Of a DNA stretch of 22,249 nt, positions 7,851-16,151 are shown piece after piece. A model generated the notes under the pieces. The model saw only the letters and a program-made list of their open reading frames with translations. It was not told where the DNA came from and searched no databases. The stretch is from Fragilaria crotonensis (Eukaryota; Bacillariophyta; Fragilariophyceae; Fragilariales; Fragilariaceae): contig JAKSYS010000818.1 in the NCBI GenBank assembly GCA_022925895.1, positions 1-22,249 on the forward strand. Direction: 5' to 3'. Position 1 is the first letter of the stretch. The number at the start of each line of letters is the position of its first letter. Both the position numbers and the translations under genes were made by a program.

Positions 7851-9607
7851 TCACTTGGTCAATGAGCCGGAGTAAGAAAAGGTACTTAGCGCGTCCCAGC
7901 CATCATCCTTGGAAGGCTTTTGGTTGATAGCGAGCGAGAGGGCACCCCGAATCATGTCATGGTCATTAATGATTCTAGCATCATTTTTGTCGAATTCTCG
8001 ATAGCGTCGATGGTATTCTACCAGCCCCTTGATTGTCAAGTCCTGGTTGTGAAGAGGATCAAACAGGACAGGAGTGAAGTTGAATTCTAGCAACCAGGCC
8101 CGTCCCGACTCGTCGATCATAAAGTCAGCTGAAAACAGCTCAAACTGCTTTTGATTCGGTCGAGGCAGTAGTTTCCTTTGTTCTACAGCACGGCCGACGA
8201 CGGCTACCATGATTTGTTGGCAAGATTCATAGGCAGTCGGCCATCCAGACCAAACGTCGCAGTGCTCCCGGTGCTTTAATTGCAAATCACGGAGAATAGT
8301 AACTTGTGTGTCTCGGCTTGTATCGGTGGGGCTCCAGGGGTGAGGCGCAATGGAGAGAAAAGGGTGTCGATGGGTAAACAGATCCCACGTGGCGTTTTCA
8401 CCTCCAGCAGAACACTGCAAGTAGGCGTATTGCTTCAAATGACACTTGTGGCCATCAACAGTCAACAGCGGATTTGACACATGGGGCTGAACCACATATC
8501 GTCCATCAGGAAGAGCAGCCTCTAGGCATTCTGCTGCTGAAAGGAACGCTTGAACGGCACGCCCTCCATTTTTATCCGTCTCCTTGAGGAACCACAAACG
8601 CGGTGTGGCATCTGAGTTTGGCTCGTCATCCACCCATTTCCCAAATTCCAAGCGATACGTTTTTGGCATGAATTCGTTGGAAAGTTGGACAACCTTTTCT
8701 TTTTCATCCAGCCACTCCCTACCTTTAGAAACATGCTAATGCGACTGAACTGCGGTTCGTCGCTCAAATCCACGATGCGTTTGCCCAATGGACACGAATA
8801 CCGTTTCCCGGTTAGAGGTTCGTCGTACCATGGTTGCGTCGGAAACTGTTGCCAGTTCTCCGTCAAGTGTCCGAGATATAGAGACGCATGTCCGCCACGA
8901 CCACAGAAGCTATACAGTTGCAGAGACTTCTTGCGGCCATCGTTGGAACCGTCCTCATCGTTCTGGTATTTGTATTGGTCCAAACCGACCGCGACGTCAA
9001 TGAGTTCAGCAAGTGTGACTACAGAACCATAAACAGGAATCAAATGGTCCATGACGGCATCGCATCGTTTCTCGTCATCATCTTGAACACAATCTCTAAC
9101 GACATAAACTGCTATCCCCGCATCGCTCAAGCTTTGCGTGACAGCTTGTACTGCATACCCCGCCTTGATGCCGACTACTGTGGCTTGGACCGGAGTACTT
9201 GCCGCAACTTGGTCGTTCGTCTTACAACCAAGGACTTGGTCAATCAATTCTTGTGTTGGTAAATGTTGTGGTCGCCATACCGCAGTGTCGCCTTCTTCAT
9301 ACAGCATCATTTCGGATCCAGGATATCCCTCAAGGAACCAATGAGCTGCATCGTTGCCTAATTTGGCGTTGAGTCGCTGAAAGCCACCATAGATTTTGTG
9401 ATGCGGCGGAACGCCTTGATACGATGATGGGAATCGAACCCCCATGTGTACAATCTTCCAACCAGCTCGCCGGGCAACGTCCATGCCAATTTGAATCCTA
9501 TCGATTAGCGCATCTCGTTTCGATGCTGGAACGATGGATCCCAGCAAATCAGGTTGCATGTCGCAGACAACGAGGACCTGGAGGGATGCCGTTGCTACGG
9601 AAGACAT
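7851..9607 (-). CDS. Isochorismatase-like / tubulin-tyrosine-ligase-like fusion protein, with one-base frameshift
   Basis: From ATG 9607 the N-terminal 200 residues form an isochorismatase-like cysteine hydrolase fold: VLVVCDMQPDLLG with the first triad Asp at D16, and VVGIKAGYAVQAVTQSLSDAG at 144-164, where the family's 'GvatdvCV' nucleophile loop has Ala152 at the Cys position. The C-terminal part is a TTL (ATP-grasp) domain: FMPKTYRL, LWFLKETDKNGG (ATP-binding lysine loop), VVQPHVSNPLLTVDGHK, FSADFMID and WLLEFNFTP with the metal-binding E-x-N. The two halves are in different frames. They join at 8717-8719: GGG read as GGGG gives ...MFLKVGEWLDEKEKVVQL... leading directly into FMPKTY, for 585 residues in all. 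Inferred: one gene with a one-base deletion in the assembly. The TTL half looks catalytically complete (it ligates amino acids to protein tails in known members); the hydrolase half is probably inactive or binding-only. Confidence 0.75.
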
Positions 9608-10032
9608 TGTCTCGATTTATGGTCTGTGAGTTAGGAGTCAGGAGAGACGGAGATGATCTGGCGTCGTGCTTTCAATGGTATTTCTCCATTTATCGTGCAG
9701 TTTTGGGCAGGCGTTGCTAGTATCTCATAGCAGTTGCCGCTTGTCATAGGCTATCTGATGTGAGATGTGAGAATGACACGAACGAGGATTCGAGTGAGCT
9801 GCAGTGCAAGTACCATCTAGCTGGTACTCAGTGTATGTATGTGCCTTATGCCAGTACAAGTACTGTGTCGTTTATACGCAGGGTCAGAACAGTACTGGTA
9901 CTTGTACTAGACTGTGTCAATAATGTACTCGATGATGCGTAATAAGCGTACAGTACATCATACATCGAAGGTGGAATAAATAATATACCCGCATTACTAC
10001 AGTGAGCATGCTACACTGCAACTATCGAGGGC
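9608..10032. other. Intergenic region between PGK and the isochorismatase-TTL gene
   Basis: No gene is seen. It should hold the 3' end of the PGK transcript and the promoter of the isochorismatase-TTL gene, as both are on the minus strand. Its right half is a GTAC cluster (9809-9955). Confidence 0.4.
9809..9955. repeat. GTAC-dense intergenic cluster 4
   Basis: Ten GTAC tetramers occur in about 147 bp, several as AGTACAAGTACTG or AGTACTGGTAC. It lies 200 to 350 bp upstream of the isochorismatase-TTL start codon and within about 80 bp of the PGK stop codon. Confidence 0.65.
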
Positions 10033-11340
10033 TTAAGCATCCGACAATGCTGCAACTCCCGGAAGCACCTTACCCTCCAGCAACTCCAAAGAAGCTCCAC
10101 CTCCAGTGGAAATGTGGGAAACCTTGTCGCCCAAACCAGCCTGGTTAATTGCAGCCACGGAATCTCCTCCACCGACAATTGTAATGGCACCCTTCTCCAA
10201 AGTAACTTTTGCGAGCATTTCCGCAACCGTGTTTGTTCCAGCGGCGAAGTTGGACATTTCAAAGACACCCATGGGGCCGTTCCACACAATAGTGTTGCTC
10301 TTTTCAATCTCATCGCTAAACGTCTTGATCGTATCGGGACCAATGTCAAGTCCCATCCAAGCACCCGAGATCTCGTTCACCTTGGCAATCGCTGTGTTGG
10401 CGTCATTGGCAAACTTGTCGGCTAGGACCACATCGGTGGGGAGCAGAAGCTTGACTCCCTTGGCCTCTGCCTTCTTCATCAATTCACCAGCCAACTCGAC
10501 CATGTCTTCCTCTAACATGGAAGCGCCAATATCATACCCTTGAGCCTTGTAGAAAGTAAAGATCATACCTCCACCCAACAAGATAGTATCACACTTCTCC
10601 AAAAGTGACTCAATGACGGGAAGCTTGGTCGAAACCTTAGCTCCACCAATAATGGCCATCATTGGTCGTACTGGATTGTCGACTGCGCCCTTGAGGTACT
10701 TGAGTTCCTTGTCCAACAAGAAACCCGCCGCACTGTATGTCATGTGTTCCGTGACACCAGCCGTCGACGAATGCGCGCGATGAGCAGTTCCAAAGGCGTC
10801 CATGACAAAGTAGTCGGCGAGCTTTCCGAGGCCAGCCGACAGGACTGGGTCGTTCTTGGTTTCGCCAGCGTAGAAGCGAGTATTTTCGAGCAGGAGGACT
10901 TGTCCCGAAGTAGGGGCTGAGGCAGCCGCCTCAACTTCTGGTCCCATGCAGTCGTTGACTTTGGTGATGTCGACGCCCAACAGAACCTTGAGAGGTTCGA
11001 CGACAGGGGTCAAGCGACCGTTCTTTCCAGTTTCAATGATTTCTCCCTTTGGACGTCCGAAATGGGAGCAGAGGATGACATTGGCACCCTTCTCGAGGAG
11101 AAACTTGGCGGTAGGAACGATAGCTCTCAATCTAGTGTCATCAGTGACTGTTACATCGTCCTTCTTGTCGAGCGGAACGTTGAGATCGACTCGCATGAGA
11201 ACATTTTGGCCGCTGAGGTTGACTTTGGCAGCAAGACCTTCAACATTCAGCTTTTCAAGAGTGAGGGGAGACGCGTGGAAGAAACGCACACCGCGGGGGA
11301 CGGCGAAGCGGGTAGTGGAACGGGCGATGGTTGACAACAT
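10033..11340 (-). CDS. PGK: Phosphoglycerate kinase, mitochondrial isoform
   Basis: 435 residues from the ATG at 11340; an ATG at 11397 would add 19 residues that do not improve the leader. Reaction: 1,3-bisphosphoglycerate + ADP to 3-phosphoglycerate + ATP. Seen: a basic, Ser/Arg-rich presequence [20 protein letters not shown] ending in FHASP, with no signal peptide or plastid motif; RVDLNVPLD near residue 50; [32 protein letters not shown] (substrate-binding Arg/His region); [32 protein letters not shown] (nucleotide binding); [23 protein letters not shown] at the C-terminus. It is full length with no intron. Known: diatoms run the lower half of glycolysis in mitochondria as well as in cytosol and plastid, so a mitochondrial PGK is expected. 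It is divergent from the ATP synthase gamma gene, 442 bp away. Confidence 0.95.
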   Translation of the reverse strand: MLSTIARSTTRFAVPRGVRFFHASPLTLEKLNVEGLAAKVNLSGQNVLMRVDLNVPLDKKDDVTVTDDTRLRAIVPTAKFLLEKGANVILCSHFGRPKGEIIETGKNGRLTPVVEPLKVLLGVDITKVNDCMGPEVEAAASAPTSGQVLLLENTRFYAGETKNDPVLSAGLGKLADYFVMDAFGTAHRAHSSTAGVTEHMTYSAAGFLLDKELKYLKGAVDNPVRPMMAIIGGAKVSTKLPVIESLLEKCDTILLGGGMIFTFYKAQGYDIGASMLEEDMVELAGELMKKAEAKGVKLLLPTDVVLADKFANDANTAIAKVNEISGAWMGLDIGPDTIKTFSDEIEKSNTIVWNGPMGVFEMSNFAAGTNTVAEMLAKVTLEKGAITIVGGGDSVAAINQAGLGDKVSHISTGGGASLELLEGKVLPGVAALSDA

Positions 11341-11782
11341 GATGGGGATTCGAAGAGTACAGCGATCGTCAATGTCACACCGCAAATTATGTATCATATA
11401 TGATACACGGGATGATGATTTCAGTATGATTTCAAGTATTTCTCGCTTCGCAGATCACAAATCGAGTGATGCAGGCTGCGGGCGATAGCAAACCGACCAG
11501 TGGTATTGTGCAGGAAGTAAGTCGTCACTTGCATACGTCAGCAGTCAGCATGGGAAGTCCTGAAATTTAACGGCGAGCTGGCAACAACCACTGCCGAATC
11601 TTGTGCCGACATGACCAAAATCGGATACTGATAATACGAACTCTCAGACAGAAAAGCATACAGATAAATCTGGCATCCCGTTTTACACCCGACCGCATGT
11701 CGTCGCTTCCCGACCAAAAGATGCACATCTTGCATCTTGAACGTATCGTGCTCGTGTAACACTCCCCTTCATCTCAATTAAA
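11341..11782. promoter_or_regulatory. Shared intergenic region between divergent PGK and ATP synthase gamma genes
   Basis: The start codons of two mitochondrial energy genes point away from each other across 442 bp, so both promoters must lie here or in the 5' UTRs. No TATA box is convincing. An AT-rich stretch with TATCATATATGATA (around 11392-11405) is a near-palindrome close to the PGK side. A 74-codon minus-strand frame across 11538-11762 shows no family features and is treated as chance. Confidence 0.5.
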
Positions 11783-12948
11783 ATGTCTTCTCTTCGAGTA
11801 ATTGCGGCGAAAACCGCCCCTCGTGTTACACCAATGTATGTGAACTGCGATGCAGTCGTTGTTGCTGCGTTCAAATTCGGGAAGAGATGCATCATCGCCA
11901 CAACACGTTGATCGGCGATTTTCACAATGATATGGTTTCTGATTGGTAGGATTCCAGATTCCGAATCGAAATTACATCCCTGTACCGTGTACTGACTACT
12001 GGCATACCAGAGCTCGTCTCACTTTATCTCCTCATTCATAATTCATACCATCACAGGATGCCCACATTATCATTCCAATCGCAACAGACTCGTAACATGG
12101 CCACTGAGAAGCAAATTGCCATGCAAATCAACTCTACCAAGAATATTAGAAAGATTACCGCTTCCATGAAGATGGTATCTGCTGCCAAGTTGAAGGGTGA
12201 TGAGAAAAGAATGAACGTTGCTCGCCCTTTTAACGCTTGGTCGTCGGCACTTGTCCCAGAGCCTCAAACAATTGAGTTCGCCACCTTTGAGGAGTTGCCT
12301 CAGAGATGCCTCATTGTTCCGTTCACGTCTGAGAGAGGACTTTGTGGAGGTATCAACGGTTTTATCTCACGCGGTGTCAAGGTTTGCGTCAATGCTCTCA
12401 CCAAACAGGGCAAAGAAAGCGATATTGTCGTGATTGGCGAGAAGGGTCGCAGTCAGTTGCGCCGACTCTTTGCGGACAAGATTGTCCGTTCTGCCACCGA
12501 TGTTGTTGCCCCAGGAACGTTCGCCCTTGCTGCCGGACTTGCCAACGAAGTTATGACCGCCTACAAGGCCAAGGAGTATGATGCCATTGTCTTGATTTAC
12601 AACCACTACGTCAACCCCGCTGTTTACCAGCAATATTACAAAGTCATCGGCGAACTCGCCGATGAAGGCGAGGAGGGAGAGCCATTGATGGAGTACGAAT
12701 TTGAAGACAAGAAGGAGGTCATGTCAGACATTTTCGAGTACATGATTGCGACACAAATTTATGCCACTTTCATGGATGCTGCAGCCGCCGAGCAGGCTGC
12801 CCGCATGGCTGCCATGGAGAACGCCACCAAGAACGCCGGCGAGATGATTGATGCCTTGACCCTCAAGTACAATCGAGCTCGTCAAACCCGTATTACCACG
12901 GAGCTCATTGAGATTATCTCCGGAGCGTCTGCTCTTGAAGACAAGTAA
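11783..12948 (+). CDS. ATP5F1C: Mitochondrial F1 ATP synthase gamma subunit, two exons
   Basis: Exon 1 is 11783-11835 (17 codons plus AT) and exon 2 is 12057-12948; the 221-bp intron runs GTATGT...CACAG, with TACTGAC near 11987 as a possible branch site. Exon 1 was found by reading upstream: it supplies a presequence MSSLRVIAAKTAPRVTPM that joins in frame to MPTLSFQSQQTRNMATEKQI, giving 314 residues. Exon 2 alone would lack most of the leader. Seen: INSTKNIRKITASMKMVSAA (the N-terminal helix of the central stalk), FTSERGLCGGINGF (conserved gamma signature), and the C-terminal helix RQTRITTELIEIISGASAL. Known: gamma is the rotor shaft of F1, turning inside the alpha3beta3 head in the mitochondrial matrix. 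The mitochondrial type and not plastid ATPC is indicated by the leader and by RNMATEKQ; no plastid cysteine-switch insert is seen. Confidence 0.94.
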
Positions 12949-13308
12949 TTTTTATGAAAATACTGGAACTAAGGAAATTATTGTGATATTCCAGATAGCT
13001 TTTTCCTGCAGATTCTTGCTTTGCCATGCTAGAGTTTGCTGGCGAGAAATGGTTCGTTTATGTTGTGCCCTTGCTATTGAAATCATCGCTTTCCCCTATA
13101 AAAAAACAGAAAAAACAAACATAAACTTGATATCCTTATTAGATGCGGTGTCGTATGTAAGTGTGTCCCTTTTAAATTTCACATCGTTCCTGATTGCTGC
13201 GTAGCAAACACATCGCAGCCTAAAGAGTGCTGAAAAACCGCGTCGTCTACTATAGTAGCACTCGTCAAGATACACGGCGCTGCTCCGCCGCGTTTGGATA
13301 CGTTAGAT
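12949..13308. other. Convergent 3' region between ATP synthase gamma and HDR
   Basis: The two genes end facing each other with a 360-bp gap that holds both 3' UTRs. It is AT-rich with an A-rich run (about 13099-13120). No gene or repeat is seen. Confidence 0.5.
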
Positions 13309-14940
13309 TTATGCACTCAACTTCTTCAGCATGAATATGCTGCTCAACGAATCCTGCACTGCCGCATCCGGGGTGGACGCACCCGACGTGACTCCCATGA
13401 CCACATCCTTGGACATGTCCAGGATGAAGGGTTCCGTCACGATTTGGCCATCCACGGTTCGGTGCGTGATGGTGTTGTCGGCTTTAATGCAGTCACCTCG
13501 GTTAATGTGAAAGGCACGAATTCCCGCGTGGACGGGGATCTCTAGCAAATGGGCCGTGTTTGAGGAATCCCATCCGCCAATCACAAGGATAAAGTCCAAT
13601 CCCAAGGTTGACGCGTTTTCTACCAATTCGTGAATTGCGTCTTGTCGTTCCTGATCGGCAAGTAGAGACAAGTATGAGTTGGCGATGCTGATGTGTGCAA
13701 CAGAGACGCTCACCGTGTTTGTCCTCGTATTTACAAAGGTTGGGTACGGTACATACCTGGGTCGCATCACAGATGGTATCGAACTCAACATAATGGCTTT
13801 GGGCATCCACAGGTCCATACTTTTTCATCATAGTCTTTTGAAGCAACTGCCCGATCGCACGGGTCTCCTTCTTATACATGGTGGTTTGATTGGCAAGACC
13901 TAGCTTTTGAAGGTGAATATCGGGATCAAACCCAGCACTGTGAGCACCAGCAAAGTGTTTCATGAAGGCCTCCTTATCACCTCCATTCAAAATATAATCA
14001 GCAACCATTTCTGCTTCCTTCATGTTCTTGACACAAATGTAATCCTCACAGAAGGATGTTGTCGCGACAGTCTCTTCGTGACTGTATTTTCCGTGAATAA
14101 TGCTGGTGAGTCCCTTCTTTTGGTGCATGTCTACGGTATTCCAGACTTTGGATACCCAGGGGCAGGTGGTGTCGACGACTTCGACGTTCTTTTATTGAGT
14201 TGAGAAACATACGTTAGCTCTTATATTGGGGAGGGACACATACATTCGAGTTTCTTACCTTCTTATCCAACATATCCATTTCTTCAAAGGATGCTCCAAA
14301 CGCAGGAAGAATGACGACATCGCCTTCACCGATGGTGGAGAAGTCTTTTCCGCTTCCTGTCTTTTGAATGAAATTGACATTCATGGCCAAGAGATTGTCA
14401 TTGACTTCTGGATTGTGAATGAGTTCGTTTGTAATATGAACCTTCTTGCCAGGAAAGTGTTCGACGGCCTCATAGGCCAACGCGATGGATCGTTCAACAC
14501 CCCAACAGAAACCAAAATCCTAACAATGGGTCAGGGCAATCTGTGGTGCGCGACAAATGCTTTCTCGCACACCTTTTCTATCTTACCTTGGCCAAATGAA
14601 CTTTAACTCCATCGCGTTCGACAACATAATTGCTGGATTTGAGATCCTTGACGAGTGTCGATTCGAATTGTTCTCCCATGGTCGTTTCAACTTTTTCGCG
14701 AACTTCCTTGAATCCCTGACGATGGAATTGTTCAGATTTCATGAATCGCAATCGTTCCGCCTTTTTCGATGTTTTCGTAATTTCATCTTGAGAAGCAGCA
14801 GACGTGGATGCCGACGATTGTTGCAAAACAAGGGCCGAGGAGGACGATGGAGCGCGACCGACAAAGGCGCAAGGCATAAAAGCCTCAGTAGTCGTCACGG
14901 AGGAACCGATGAGGATCGAAAGGGCAAGAGAGAGCTTCAT
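13309..14940 (-). CDS. ispH: Plastid 4-hydroxy-3-methylbut-2-enyl diphosphate reductase (HDR/IspH), four exons
   Basis: Exons 14940-14587, 14519-14259, 14188-13757 and 13650-13309, with introns of 67, 70 and 106 bp (all GT-AG) at codon boundaries; 462 residues. Reaction: HMBPP is reduced to IPP and DMAPP, the last step of the plastid MEP isoprenoid pathway, using a [4Fe-4S] cluster. Seen: a signal peptide ([20 protein letters not shown]) followed by FMPCAFVGR, that is A|F at 20/21, the diatom plastid bipartite signal; then a Ser-rich transit peptide; cluster cysteines in [11 protein letters not shown] (C123), [11 protein letters not shown] (C214) and [11 protein letters not shown] (C345); [10 protein letters not shown] and [10 protein letters not shown] near the C-terminus. 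The wide C214-C345 spacing compared with the E. coli enzyme fits the plant/cyanobacterial type, which has an insertion there. The gene is intact. Confidence 0.96.
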
Positions 14941-15412
14941 TGCGACACTTTATTGAGCTGCTTTTGGTGGCAGTGGACGAACGAATCTTATTCTGGAGTC
15001 TGGAGCTCTGCTGGAGGACTGTAAAGATAGTAGGTGATGTGAGCTTCCACTCGGCCGATTGTTCAGGAGTTCACAGCTTCAACTGGCGAACACATGAGTG
15101 ACGATATATTCACGTAACAGGGATCTTCAAGTCCGGGTGGCCCGATCCAATCATCTTGCGGCGCCACGCGGGCACGGACGACGGTCGGACCCAGTTTGTA
15201 CCAAGAGGTCAGTGCACAGTGCACAGTACTACACAGTACCGACCGGTAGTACTCCTATCATAATACAAGTACACTCTATCTACTAGAATACTGCAGTACA
15301 AAAAGCAAACGTTTCGGTGGCTCGTAGAGATTATATGATGACACGTGTAACTTGTCACAGAGCGTTTCGATCAAAATCACCTCTTATGAAACGATTCGTC
15401 GTAGCGTCTCAT
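14941..15412. other. Upstream region of the HDR gene, no gene seen
   Basis: It should contain the HDR promoter. Frames are short and unconvincing. A GTAC cluster lies at 15198-15299, and there is a tandem AGTGCAC-type repeat near 15211-15225. Confidence 0.4.
15198..15299. repeat. GTAC-dense intergenic cluster 5
   Basis: Six GTAC tetramers occur in about 100 bp, with CAGTGCACAGTGCACAGTAC at its left side. It lies about 260 to 360 bp upstream of the HDR start codon. Confidence 0.55.
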
Positions 15413-16151
15413 TTAAATACACCTTAAGTACTCGAACAGAGCAGAATAACGATGATACGTAGCTCTGCTGATGCCAATCGTATCATCAAACGTAATCACA
15501 ACTATACCAACTTGGCTGTCAATTGAGATTTCCTGGCTGTGTTCGTGTCCTTGAGAGTGCTTGCTGTTGCAGGACAGATCACTGATGGAGCATGGTACAG
15601 GTATTCCTAGCTCTCCAACTGGCAGTAGTGCGACTATTTTCTGCCGAAAGGAACACAGTGTCTTGAGTTGAGTCTCCGATAGGCACCATGGTTGCGGTAT
15701 AGGAGTGGTGCTATTGCCAGCAAAGCCCATTGACTCCACCCACCATTCCGCTGGACATACTACATCCCAAACATGGCAGCCAGATTATATTGGGATGAAC
15801 CCGACAATCCCAGTGATCATCTTTCCAAAGGATGCTCCCTGCCATCAACAAAACAGTTTCCGCCGCCCTGCCAATTATGCCATTGCTCATGTAGTATGGT
15901 TTCAATCTCACGAGCAGCTCTTGCGAAAACAAAACTGATGCTGACACTCCTGATGCGTCATTTTCCACTGCATGACAAGTCATCTTCTTGGGGGTGGCAA
16001 TCTCTCAAAAGTGGCACAAATCCTCGTGGTACGATTCAGATTGTTTCCCTTGCTCCCTTGTCATGTTGCCACAATTAAAAAAGTTCTTCGTTTCCAGGTC
16101 CACCATCCCAAACTCTTGGAACTCCCCCCTGATTCTAATGGCATCTGCCAT
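15413..16151 (-). pseudogene. Broken ORF of unknown function
   Basis: Three protein-like segments follow each other on the minus strand. The first starts at ATG 16151 (MADAIRIRGEFQEFGMVDLE, later SESYHEDLCHF) and ends at an in-frame TGA at 16005-16007. The same frame then continues (EIATPKKMTCHAVE ... RLKPYYMSNGIIGRAAETVL ... KDDHWDCRVHPNIIWLPCLGC) until about 15740. A one-base change at the GGG of 15739-15741 moves it into a further frame (ESMGFAGNSTTPIPQPWCL ... FEYLRCI) that ends at 15413. Removing that base and ignoring the TGA would give about 245 residues. The segments are rich in conserved-looking Trp, Cys and His, unlike chance frames, but I recognise no family. It may be a decayed gene, a gene with assembly indels, or a relic of a mobile element. 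Confidence 0.35.

Noticed and set aside
9422-9450. tRNA-like GGGAATCGAACCCCC sequence
   Set aside because: It lies inside the isochorismatase-like coding region (encoding GVRFPSS) and no cloverleaf could be built around it.
10946-11488. 180-codon + strand frame opposite PGK
   Set aside because: Antisense shadow of the conserved PGK coding sequence.
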